7,283 nt of DNA from Methanomassiliicoccales archaeon (GCA_025457905.1 JALOTM010000038.1:1-7283), one strand, 5' to 3'. Counted from the first letter of the stretch, positions 1 through 5,960 are shown. A program made the numbers and translations. The notes: a model not told the origin generated them from the letters alone.

Positions 1-303
1 CTTGCCCTCTCGCACCATGGCTCCGCCAAGCGAGTCCTCCGCCTCCACCTTGGGCCCCGGGCCCGAATGCGTCACACGCACCCGGCCATCATCGGTTGTT
101 GCCTGGGCTTGGATCCGTCCCTCTAGAACCCCGTCCACGAGCAAGGCCTCGAAGCCCATGGCCATGGATACGCTCAGAGCCATGGAGAGGGTCTTGCCGT
201 CCATCCTGCCCCGAGGGCGGAAGGAGACCGACCTGACGTAAACGTGATTCTCTTTTCTCCCCGCCTTCACGCTCCCTCCTGTGCCTGCCTTGGCCACCGC
301 CAT
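1..303 (-). CDS. Unidentified protein, N-terminal 101 residues (runs off left edge)
   Basis: I do not recognise this protein. The frame opens with ATG at 303-301 and stays open for 101 codons to the window edge, so the C-terminus is missing. The first ~20 residues are small and basic (MAVAKAGTGG...). They are followed by a beta-like stretch (HVYVRSVSFRPRG), a Met- and Ala-rich probable helix around residues 34-50, and an acidic, glycine-rich segment. No signal peptide or clear membrane span is visible. It follows the MBL hydrolase stop by 21 bp on the same strand, so the two are probably co-transcribed. The leader just before the ATG is G-rich (GGGGGCAGG) but is not a clean Shine-Dalgarno. 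A competing frame starts at an ATG overlapping the hydrolase stop (ATGA at 328-325). It reads as Arg/Gly-rich low-complexity sequence and stops at 89, so I prefer this frame. ATG at codon 34 is a possible later start. Confidence 0.55.
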   Translation of the reverse strand, partial: MAVAKAGTGGSVKAGRKENHVYVRSVSFRPRGRMDGKTLSMALSVSMAMGFEALLVDGVLEGRIQAQATTDDGRVRVTHSGPGPKVEAEDSLGGAMVREGK

Positions 304-324
304 CCTGCCCCCGCACCGTCGAAA

Positions 325-1125
325 TCATCCCGGCCGCCATCCGCGCCGGGCTCTTATCCTCTTTCCCATGTCCAGGACCATGAAGTCCTCCGCGGCGATG
401 GTGCGCACTCCCGATGAGTCCTCCACATAGCGGCGCTGCGCCTCCACCCCATCATGCACCATCTTGGAGCCGAAATGGGTGATGACCGCCACCTCCGGTC
501 CTATCGCCGAGGCCATCTCGGCGGCGTCCTCCGTGCTCATGTGGTTCCTTACTCGGGAGCGCAGGGGCCGGGTGACGCTCATGATGAGCACCCTGGCCCC
601 CACATGCTCATCGGCCACATCCTCCTTGAGCTCGGTGTCGCTCACATAGCACACATCTCCCTCCGAGGTGCTGAAGCGGAAGCCGATCCCGTCCGGGTCG
701 CTGTGCGCGGTGCGCGTGGCCCTGACGCCCAGATCCTTGACGCTCAGCGCGTCACCGGGTAACATGGTCCTTGCCTCCAGGACGATGCGCCGGTGGTAGT
801 CGGACACCGCAGGGCCGTAATCCCCGTTGCCCAGGATCGAGCTCTTGCTCCCCGCTAGTACCCCGCGGCGCGAGAAGGAGCAGGCGGTCATGCCCTCCAG
901 CATCACCTCCGCGTCCCCGTAGTGGTCGGGATGGCAATGGGAGATGAGAACGGCGTCGGTCTTGGCCGGGTCCAGGCGCAGGAATCGCATGGCCAGGGCC
1001 GCTCCCGGGCCCGGGTCCAGGTGCACCCTTGCCCCGTCCTCCAGGTAGATGCCGCCGGTGCGGCGCACCTGGTAAACGGTGGCGAAGCGCCCGCCGCCGG
1101 TGCCGAGGAATGTAATCCTGGTCAT
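325..1125 (-). CDS. Metallo-beta-lactamase-fold metal-dependent hydrolase (RNase Z-like architecture)
   Basis: A 266-residue MBL-fold hydrolase, probably binding two metal ions in the cytosol; the substrate is unknown. The sequence shows the N-terminal strand ITFLGTGGG, the metal motif HCHPDH (H63, H65, D67, H68), a further His at 141 (TAHSDPDG), an Asp in YVSDTE (D163) and a late His in VITHFG (H217). The stretch NHMSTEDAAEMA (H195) just before it resembles the AAE.A region of tRNase Z-type enzymes. These match the order of ligands in the RNase Z/ElaC branch. The length is somewhat short for that enzyme, and its usual HGDH form of the motif is HPDH here, so I do not assign rnz. No signal peptide or membrane segment is visible. 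The ATG at 1125 lies about 25-30 bp from a TATA-like box, which suggests a nearly leaderless transcript. It probably forms an operon with the partial gene downstream and diverges from the amidohydrolase. Confidence 0.85.
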   Translation of the reverse strand: MTRITFLGTGGGRFATVYQVRRTGGIYLEDGARVHLDPGPGAALAMRFLRLDPAKTDAVLISHCHPDHYGDAEVMLEGMTACSFSRRGVLAGSKSSILGNGDYGPAVSDYHRRIVLEARTMLPGDALSVKDLGVRATRTAHSDPDGIGFRFSTSEGDVCYVSDTELKEDVADEHVGARVLIMSVTRPLRSRVRNHMSTEDAAEMASAIGPEVAVITHFGSKMVHDGVEAQRRYVEDSSGVRTIAAEDFMVLDMGKRIRARRGWRPG

Positions 1126-1148
1126 CCGACCAGGTCAAGGAAATAGGC

Positions 1149-1158
1149 CCTTATAACC
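1149..1158 (-). promoter_or_regulatory. TATA-like box for the MBL hydrolase
   Basis: On the minus strand the sequence reads GGTTATAAGG. Its centre (~1153) is about 28 bp upstream of the ATG at 1125. Archaeal transcription starts about 25 bp from the TATA centre, so the transcript would begin only a few bases before the start codon. The core TTATAA is its own reverse complement, so it could also be read toward the amidohydrolase at 1224, giving a leader of about 45 nt. This is inferred by eye. Confidence 0.4.
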
Positions 1159-1180
1159 GATGCTGAGCTCCGCTCATCGG
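1157..1180. repeat. Imperfect dyad in the divergent promoter region
   Basis: CCGATG at 1157-1162 pairs with CATCGG at 1175-1180. An alternative inner dyad, TGAGC-tcc-GCTCA, lies at 1164-1176. It sits right beside the TTATAA box in the 98-bp gap between the divergent hydrolase and amidohydrolase genes, a typical place for a regulator site. No regulator is identified, and 5-6 bp arms can arise by chance. Confidence 0.3.
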
Positions 1181-1223
1181 CAAACATTGATTACCGGAAA
1201 TCGGGATTGGCCCTCGGGTTGAG

Positions 1224-2516
1224 ATGAAGACCGTACTCATCAAGGGCGGCACCGTGGTCACGCAGAACGCCAAGAGGGAGGTCCTCCAAGGGGACGTGCT
1301 CATAGAGGACGGGCGCATAGCCCAGGTGGGCAAGGTGCGAGGCTCGGCGGACGAGGTCATCGATGCCGCCGGGGACGTGGTCATGCCCGGCCTGGTCAAC
1401 GCCCACACCCATGTGGCCATGACCTTGATGAAGGGCATCGCCGACGACATGCCCTTCGGCGACTTCCTGGACCGGGTGTTCGCCGCCGACGCCCACCGGG
1501 AGGAGAGGGACCTGGAGCTGGGGACGAAGCTGGGCTGCCTGGAGATGATCCGCTCTGGCACCACCACCTTCGTGGACATGTACTACTCTGAGGACGTCAT
1601 CGCCAAGGCCGTGGAGCAGGCTGGGCTCAGGGGGGTGCTGTGCTGGGCCGTCCTGGACCAGAGGTTCACCACGCAGAAGGGGGTGCCCCTTGACAACTGC
1701 AAGCGCTTCTTCCATTCACACCGAGGGAGGGAGAAGGTCATCCCCGGGATTGGCCTGCAGGGCGTTTACGTCTGCTCGGAGGAGACGTTCATGGCCTCCC
1801 GCGAGTTCGCCCTGGAGAAGGGCCTGCTGCTGCACTTCCATCTATCTGAGACCAGGAAGGAGGTCTACGACCACAAGGCCTCGACCGGGCGCCGGCCGGC
1901 GGAATGGCTGGAGCGCATCGGCTTCCTCGGGCGGCAATGCCTGGCGGCCCATTCCGCCTGGCTCACCATCAACGAGGTCAGGGCGCTGGCCCGGGCCGGG
2001 GCCTCCATCGCCTCCTGCCCAGTGAGCAACATGAAGCTGGCCACCGGGGGCGTGGCCCCCATTCCAGAGATGCTGGCGGAGGGTGTGAACGTCTCCCTGG
2101 GAACCGACGGTTCCACCACCAACAACAGCCTGGACATGTTCGGGGAGATGAAGACTCTGTCCCTGCTGCAGAAGTGCAGCCGCTGGGATCCCACCGTGGC
2201 CAAGGCCCAACAGGTGCTGGACTTCGCCACCGTCAACGGCGCCAAGGCCATCGGCCTCGGTCACGAGCTCGGCTCAATCGAGGCCGGTAAACGGGCCGAT
2301 GTCATCATCCTGGACGGCAAGTCCCCCAACCTGAGGCCCCTCCTGCCCGGCAACGTGGTCTCCAACGTCGTTTACTCCGCCAACGCCGGAAACGTCCGGA
2401 CCAGCATTTGCGGCGGCCAGGTGCTGATGCGCGACCGCCAGGTGCTCACATTGCACGAAGGGGAGGTCCTGATGGCCGCTGAGTCCACCGCCCTGGAGCT
2501 ACTGGCCCGGAGGTGA
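1224..2516 (+). CDS. Amidohydrolase of the MTA/SAH deaminase (MtaD/DadD-like) superfamily
   Basis: A 430-residue TIM-barrel amidohydrolase. Characterised relatives deaminate S-adenosylhomocysteine, methylthioadenosine or 5'-deoxyadenosine, a nucleoside-salvage route used by methanogens. Visible here are the N-terminal beta-sandwich strands (VLIKGGTVVT), the metal motif HTH (H61, H63), the third His in HFHLSET (H206, with catalytic-type E209), AAHSAW (H243) and GTDGS (D295). The C-terminus carries the usual G..A.GKRADVIILD segment. The length is normal for the family. The metal and catalytic residues are intact, but the segment normally reading PHxPY before CSEE is LQGVY (Q179), and the usual SH(N/C)P motif before SN.KL is ASCP. 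Substrate is therefore uncertain, and a deaminase acting on something other than SAH is possible. The ATG at 1224 has no strong Shine-Dalgarno. The 3' end overlaps the convergent kinase by 18 bp. Confidence 0.85.
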   Translation: MKTVLIKGGTVVTQNAKREVLQGDVLIEDGRIAQVGKVRGSADEVIDAAGDVVMPGLVNAHTHVAMTLMKGIADDMPFGDFLDRVFAADAHREERDLELGTKLGCLEMIRSGTTTFVDMYYSEDVIAKAVEQAGLRGVLCWAVLDQRFTTQKGVPLDNCKRFFHSHRGREKVIPGIGLQGVYVCSEETFMASREFALEKGLLLHFHLSETRKEVYDHKASTGRRPAEWLERIGFLGRQCLAAHSAWLTINEVRALARAGASIASCPVSNMKLATGGVAPIPEMLAEGVNVSLGTDGSTTNNSLDMFGEMKTLSLLQKCSRWDPTVAKAQQVLDFATVNGAKAIGLGHELGSIEAGKRADVIILDGKSPNLRPLLPGNVVSNVVYSANAGNVRTSICGGQVLMRDRQVLTLHEGEVLMAAESTALELLARR

Positions 2517-3962
2517 GGGCGCCCTATCTGCGGATGGTGACCGGAACCGCATCACGAAGGTCGCTCCATGGGGCTGGTTGTCCGTCACCGTCACGCTCCC
2601 TCCATAGCGCTCCATGGTCTTCCTCACTATGTAGAGGCCCAGCCCGGTGTTCCCGGTCTCTCCGTATCGGAACCCTTCCTGGAAGATGAGCTGCTTTATC
2701 TCGTCCGCCACTCCGCCGCCATGGTCCGATACCCGAACATCGCACCAGGCGCGGTCCGGGGAAGGGCAGATGTCCACGCGCACCTTGTCGCTGCGGCCGT
2801 GCACGATGGCGTTGCTTATCACGTTGTCCAGGGCCGGTACCACCGCCTCGTCCGCCAGGATCAGCCCGTCCCCCTCCAAGGCTATTTCCACCGGAGATGT
2901 GGAGTGGCCGCCGATGACCTCGCGCGCCACCTCCCTCGCGCTCATGGCCCTGAGGGCGGTGCTGGAGAGGATGGACTCCAGCTCCTTCATCTTGCGTATC
3001 AGGTCGGCGCACTTGCGCATGGTCCGGTCGGCCGTCTCCAGGTGCTTGGGGTCGCCCTTCCGCCGGTAGAGCTCCAGCGAGCCGATGGCCACGTTCAGGT
3101 CGTTCATTATGTCGTGCCGCAGGATGCTGTTGATGACCCTCAGGGACTGGTTGAGCTCCTCGATCCTCCGCCGGTACCTGACGATGTCCGTGATGTTCTC
3201 CACCGTGCCCTCGTAGTAGAGGGTGCGCCCGCTCGGGTCCTTGATGGCCGTGGCGCTGTCCAATATGTTGACGATCTGACCGTCCTTCCTGGTCCAGGTG
3301 GACTCCATTCCCCGCACCGTCCCCTCCTTGTCGATCCGCTCCAAGAAGACGCGGCGGGGCGTCTGGTCGTCGAGCCAGTTGGTGTTGAGGTTGCACTGCT
3401 GCAGCTCGTCGAAGCTGGAGAATCCCAGGAGCTTGACCAAGGCCGGATTGGCCATGATGACCTCGCCCTCCGGGTTGGTGCGGTAGATGCCCACCAGGGC
3501 GTGGTCGAAGACGCTCTTGAGGCGCTCCTGGGAGGCGCGCAGCTCCTCCTCCTGCGACCTCTGGTGGGTCACGTCGGTGCCGACCACCAGCCATCGGGGC
3601 TCCTCGTCCATGATGGGTATCACGTGCACGTGCAGCAGGCCGCTGGTATAGGGGATGTCGGTCTCCACCCGCTCTCCCCGGAGGGCCTCGTCCAGCCTGG
3701 ATGCTACGATGCCCCTCCCGTCCTGCGTCAGGAACTCCATGAGGTTCCGTCCCAACAGGTCCTCCTTGCTGGCCGAGAGCCTGTTGGCGACCTCGCCCTC
3801 CAAGGAAAGGATCCTCATGTCCTTGTCCATGATCACCACAAGGCCCTTTGGGAAGTTGGAGGCGAGGACGCGGTAATCCTCGGCCGAGGGCGGCTTCAGC
3901 GTCGCGGAGGCGCGCCCCTGTCTCGAGGCCTTGCCCTTCCTCCTCCCTGATGATGGCAACAT
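2499..3962 (-). CDS. PAS-PAS sensor histidine kinase (HK1)
   Basis: A cytosolic two-component kinase of 487 residues with no membrane segment, so it probably senses an internal signal. The order is a basic linker (1-28), PAS 1 (about 30-135, ending in GTDVT), PAS 2 (about 145-262, ending in GTVENITD), an H-box with NSILRHDIMNDL (phospho-acceptor H283), then an ATPase domain with N-box DNVISN (N380, N384), G1 SDHGGG (D413) and G2 GNTGLG (437-442). No haem or flavin ligand is obvious in the PAS domains. I start at ATG 3962. A TATA-like box centred near 4016 would place the transcript start near 3990, the upstream small ORF ends TGA-G-ATG here, and the 12 extra codons from the alternative ATG at 3998 have poor third-position GC. 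The core is paralogous to HK2. A one-base change near 2543 would give a more usual kinase ending (see findings). Confidence 0.85.
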   Translation of the reverse strand: MLPSSGRRKGKASRQGRASATLKPPSAEDYRVLASNFPKGLVVIMDKDMRILSLEGEVANRLSASKEDLLGRNLMEFLTQDGRGIVASRLDEALRGERVETDIPYTSGLLHVHVIPIMDEEPRWLVVGTDVTHQRSQEEELRASQERLKSVFDHALVGIYRTNPEGEVIMANPALVKLLGFSSFDELQQCNLNTNWLDDQTPRRVFLERIDKEGTVRGMESTWTRKDGQIVNILDSATAIKDPSGRTLYYEGTVENITDIVRYRRRIEELNQSLRVINSILRHDIMNDLNVAIGSLELYRRKGDPKHLETADRTMRKCADLIRKMKELESILSSTALRAMSAREVAREVIGGHSTSPVEIALEGDGLILADEAVVPALDNVISNAIVHGRSDKVRVDICPSPDRAWCDVRVSDHGGGVADEIKQLIFQEGFRYGETGNTGLGLYIVRKTMERYGGSVTVTDNQPHGATFVMRFRSPSADRAPSPPGQ

Positions 3963-3963
3963 C

Positions 3964-4074
3964 TCACCTGAACCCGGACAGTGTGCTCGATTCGCCATCT
4001 ACGAGCTGTGCCATTATATCCATGTCGCTCGCAGAATCAAAAATGCGAAGCTCGGGCAGGTCAGGGGGCGCCAT
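3964..4074 (-). CDS. Possible 36-residue small protein between the two kinases
   Basis: ATG at 4074-4072 opens a frame of 36 codons ending in TGA at 3966-3964. It overlaps the last 14 bases of HK2 and stops one base before the preferred HK1 start (TGA-G-ATG), which is the arrangement of translationally coupled genes. The peptide begins MAPPDLPELRIFDSASD and is acidic, with no family I recognise. GGGAGG directly abuts its ATG, which is too close for a normal ribosome site. An internal TATA-like box at 4013-4020 falls inside it, so it may instead be a non-coding leader for HK1. The packing is suggestive but coding is unproven. Confidence 0.3.
   Translation of the reverse strand: MAPPDLPELRIFDSASDMDIMAQLVDGESSTLSGFR
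4013..4020 (-). promoter_or_regulatory. TATA-like box for HK1
   Basis: The minus strand reads GATATAAT. Transcription would start about 25 bp downstream, near 3990. That excludes the ATG at 3998 and supports the ATG at 3962 as the HK1 start. It implies HK1 may be transcribed independently of HK2 as well as by read-through. Confidence 0.4.
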
Positions 4075-5092
4075 CCTCCCAGCGCCGCAGGCGCACGACG
4101 AAGGCAGTGCCCTTGGGCTTGGCGTCCTCCACGGTCACGCTGCCCCCGTACCTCTCGACCACCTTGCGCACGATGAAGAGTCCGAGGCCGGACTGGCCGC
4201 TCTTCCCGTACTTGTAGCCTTCCTGCCAGATCTTGGGCTTGACCTCGTCGGGGATGCCTATCCCTTGGTCCGAGATGCGGACCTGGCACACCCCTTCGTC
4301 GGGGCGGTCGTCTATCTCGATGCGCACCACGTTCGTGGAGGAATGCACCAGGGCGTTGCTGATGATATTGTCGAAGACCGATCCCAGGGCATCGTCCGCG
4401 AGGACGCCACCATGGCCGGTGACCATGAACTGCACGGGAGCGTGGGAGTGCTTGCGCACCAGCTCGTCCAAGGTCGTTCGAAGGTCGACCTTCTTCATCT
4501 CCTTGGGCGAGATGACGTTCTCCACCTCCTTCATTTTCTTTATGAGGTCCACGGAACGCTCCACGGCGTTGGTGGCCGAGCTCAGGAACTTATCATCCCT
4601 CTTCATCCTGTAGAGCTCCAGCGAGCCGCCGATGACGGTGAGGTGGTTCATGACGTCATGGCGGAGGATGCTGTTCACGACCCTAAGCGTCTTGTTCATC
4701 TCCTCGGCGGTGCAGCGCTCCATGGCGCACATGAGGAAGGTGGGAAGCGAGACCTCGTCGAAATGGCCCAGGACGACAATGTTCTGAGCCCCCATCTGGA
4801 TGCACTTCTCCATCCTGGACTGGTCCGAGGAATCGGTCAGGACGGTCACGGGCATTCGGGGAGCGCCCTCCCTGAACCTGGCCAACGCATCGAGGCCGGG
4901 CAGCTCCGGGAGCTCCAGGTCGATGAGGGTCACCTCGTGATGACCGCTGGCTGCGAGGGGCACGGCCTCTGCGACGGTGGATACTGCGGTCGCTTCCAGC
5001 TTTATGGTGGACCTATCCATCATTTCCAGGATGCGTCGTCGGACCTCGTCCCTAGCGATGATGACCAGCACTTTGATCGGAGCCTTGTGCAT
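4061..5092 (-). CDS. Histidine kinase with degenerate N-terminal receiver-like domain (HK2)
   Basis: A cytosolic protein of 343 residues. Residues 5-125 have a response-regulator-like outline: strand KVLVII, an Asp at the end of a strand (LIDLELPELPG, D58) and a Thr (VTVLTD, T86). The usual acidic pair is replaced by ARDE, and the conserved Lys-Pro pair appears missing (VVLGHF near 106-111). A linker leads to the H-box NSILRHDVMNHL (H145). The ATPase domain follows, with DNIISN (N242, N246), G1 DQGIGI (D275) and G2 GQSGLG (299-304). I chose ATG 5092 because AGGGGGAG lies 6 nt upstream and the receiver fold starts at once. The frame is open back to ATG 5203, but that start lies upstream of the TATA box, and the 37 extra residues look unstructured. 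The H-box and helix after it are closely similar to HK1, indicating duplication. It diverges from the CheY-like gene. Confidence 0.85.
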   Translation of the reverse strand: MHKAPIKVLVIIARDEVRRRILEMMDRSTIKLEATAVSTVAEAVPLAASGHHEVTLIDLELPELPGLDALARFREGAPRMPVTVLTDSSDQSRMEKCIQMGAQNIVVLGHFDEVSLPTFLMCAMERCTAEEMNKTLRVVNSILRHDVMNHLTVIGGSLELYRMKRDDKFLSSATNAVERSVDLIKKMKEVENVISPKEMKKVDLRTTLDELVRKHSHAPVQFMVTGHGGVLADDALGSVFDNIISNALVHSSTNVVRIEIDDRPDEGVCQVRISDQGIGIPDEVKPKIWQEGYKYGKSGQSGLGLFIVRKVVERYGGSVTVEDAKPKGTAFVVRLRRWEDGAP

Positions 5093-5098
5093 GGGGCA

Positions 5099-5106
5099 CT
5101 CCCCCT
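5099..5106 (-). promoter_or_regulatory. Strong Shine-Dalgarno fixing the HK2 start
   Basis: The minus strand reads AGGGGGAG, then TGCCCC, then ATG at 5092. The 6-nt spacing is ideal, and this is the best ribosome site among the four in-frame ATGs upstream of the receiver domain (5203, 5161, 5137, 5092). Confidence 0.55.
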
Positions 5107-5170
5107 GTGGGCGCGGCATTGCCCTTATCGGGGGCATGCGCGACTGCCTCGATTGATTCATGCCCCAGCG

Positions 5171-5180
5171 ATATATAATG
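5171..5180. promoter_or_regulatory. AT-rich TATA element, possibly bidirectional
   Basis: The plus strand is ATATATAATG and the minus strand is CATTATATAT, both good archaeal TATA sequences. Leftward transcription would start near 5150, with about 58 nt of leader to the HK2 ATG at 5092. Rightward transcription would start near 5200, with about 50 nt of leader to the receiver gene ATG at 5251. It is the only obvious TATA element in the 158-bp divergent gap apart from a weak AATTAAT at 5245-5251. Confidence 0.5.
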
Positions 5181-5250
5181 CTCGGTACCCGGGGCGCAGG
5201 CATGATAATGACGCCCAGGTCGCCAGCGCTCCGGACGGAAAGCTCAATTA

Positions 5251-5676
5251 ATGCGCATCGCCGTCCTGATGTCCATGAACGCCATCATCCTCGTGGCCGA
5301 TGACGACGAGTTCGTCAGGGAGGTCCTGAGGACCATGCTGGCGGACAGCGACGTCCAGGTGGGAGGGGACAGTGACCACGTGCACATAACGGAGGTCATC
5401 GAGGCAGAGGACGGCCGGAGGGCGGTGGAGATGTTCCTGGACCGACACCCCGACCTCGTGCTGATGGACGTGGTCATGCCGCGCATGGACGGCATCGAGG
5501 CCACTCGGGAGATCATCGGCCTGGACCCCAAGGCGGTCGTGCTGGCCATAACCGCATTCTCCTCCACCAAGGGCGAGGAGATACTTAAGGCCGGGGCCAG
5601 GGAGGTCATATCCAAGCCGGTGAAGAGGGCGACGCTCCTCAGCACGGTGGCGGAGCATGTCCGAGGGACGGGGTGA
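5251..5676 (+). CDS. Single-domain CheY-like response regulator
   Basis: A 141-residue protein consisting of a receiver domain only, with no DNA-binding or enzymatic output. All key residues are present: the acidic cluster ADDDE (D17-D19), phospho-acceptor D73 in LMDVVMP, T101 in LAIT and K122 in SKP. It should accept phosphate from a histidine kinase, most simply HK1 or HK2 next door, and pass the signal by protein contact or phosphorelay. The loop between the first helix and second strand (about residues 31-48, DSDVQVGGDSDHVH) is roughly ten residues longer than in usual CheY-type domains. The start could be ATG 5251 or ATG 5275; the second gives MNAIILVADDDE, a typical receiver N-terminus, and AATTAAT about 27 bp before it could make that transcript leaderless. 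High third-position GC between the two ATGs favours neither strongly. The gene ends 9 bp from the convergent tRNA. Confidence 0.9.
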   Translation: MRIAVLMSMNAIILVADDDEFVREVLRTMLADSDVQVGGDSDHVHITEVIEAEDGRRAVEMFLDRHPDLVLMDVVMPRMDGIEATREIIGLDPKAVVLAITAFSSTKGEEILKAGAREVISKPVKRATLLSTVAEHVRGTG

Positions 5677-5685
5677 GAGGAGAAG

Positions 5686-5792
5686 TCCCGACTCCCGGAT
5701 TTGAACCGGGCGCCTGCTGATAACGGCTGGAAACCGGCAAGGCCGGCGACCTACTACAGTCAGCCGCTCTAACCAGACTGAGCTAAGTCGGG
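5686..5792 (-). tRNA. tRNA-Tyr (anticodon GTA), intron-containing
   Basis: The minus strand folds as a complete cloverleaf. The acceptor stem is CCCGACT/AGTCGGG, the D stem GCTC/GAGC, the anticodon stem GCTGA/TCAGC, and the T arm CCCGG-TTCAAAT-CCGGG. The anticodon GTA is at 5757-5755, flanked by T33 and G37. C1-G72 with discriminator A73 is the archaeal tyrosine identity set. CCA is not encoded. A 32-nt insertion after position 37 is the usual site of archaeal tRNA introns. The 5' exon is 5792-5754 and the 3' exon 5721-5686, 75 nt joined. It is convergent with the receiver gene. Confidence 0.95.
5722..5753 (-). other. tRNA-Tyr intron (inferred, 37/38 position)
   Basis: These 32 nt interrupt the anticodon loop after G37. 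They contain a GC-rich hairpin, CCGGC-CTT-GCCGG. Placing A38 at 5721 restores a 7-nt loop and a perfect anticodon stem; a shift of one base is possible. I could not draw a canonical bulge-helix-bulge by eye, so exact splice sites are uncertain. An intron segment CAGCC could pair with GGCTG of the 5' exon and compete with the anticodon stem. Confidence 0.75.
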
Positions 5793-5814
5793 TACGAACC
5801 CTATTACGGAAACC

Positions 5815-5820
5815 ATATTT
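5815..5820 (-). promoter_or_regulatory. TATA-like box of tRNA-Tyr
   Basis: The minus strand reads CAAATATGG, with its centre about 25 bp upstream of the mature tRNA 5' end at 5792. This is the expected archaeal spacing for a tRNA transcript with almost no leader. TTTC just upstream is unremarkable as a BRE. Confidence 0.45.
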
Positions 5821-5921
5821 GAAATTTTGTCCATCGGCGCGGGGCCTCTCCCTTGCTCCCTCCGCACCGCTGGGAACGGCATCGTTGACGGCCTCTTCTC
5901 ACATTGATTCCACAAGGGCAA

Positions 5922-5931
5922 TCTATATATA
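5922..5931 (+). promoter_or_regulatory. TATA box of the ribbon-helix-helix gene
   Basis: TCTATATATA is a strong archaeal TATA sequence. The start should fall near 5952, giving a leader of about 50 nt before ATG 6002. This start lies well downstream of the earlier in-frame ATG at 5819, which supports the short form of the protein. Confidence 0.6.
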
Positions 5932-5960
5932 CAGTGCTAGTGTTATCATTCGTCCGACAA

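Noticed and set aside
89..340. 83-codon minus-strand frame starting near the MBL stop
   Set aside because: Arg/Gly/Gln-rich low-complexity translation. The neighbouring frame from 303 stays open to the edge and looks more like a folded protein.
2568..3950. 460-codon open frame on the plus strand opposite HK1
   Set aside because: Composition is His/Val/Leu-rich with no domain pattern, and the minus strand carries complete PAS, H-box and ATPase motifs. It is an antisense shadow of GC-rich coding sequence.
5093..5203. N-terminal extension of HK2 to ATG 5203
   Set aside because: It spans the TATA element, and the strong Shine-Dalgarno lies at 5099-5106 before ATG 5092.
3848..5251. 467-codon open frame on the plus strand opposite HK2
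   Set aside because: Same reasoning: it mirrors the HK2 codons, shows no recognisable motif, and runs through the divergent promoter region.
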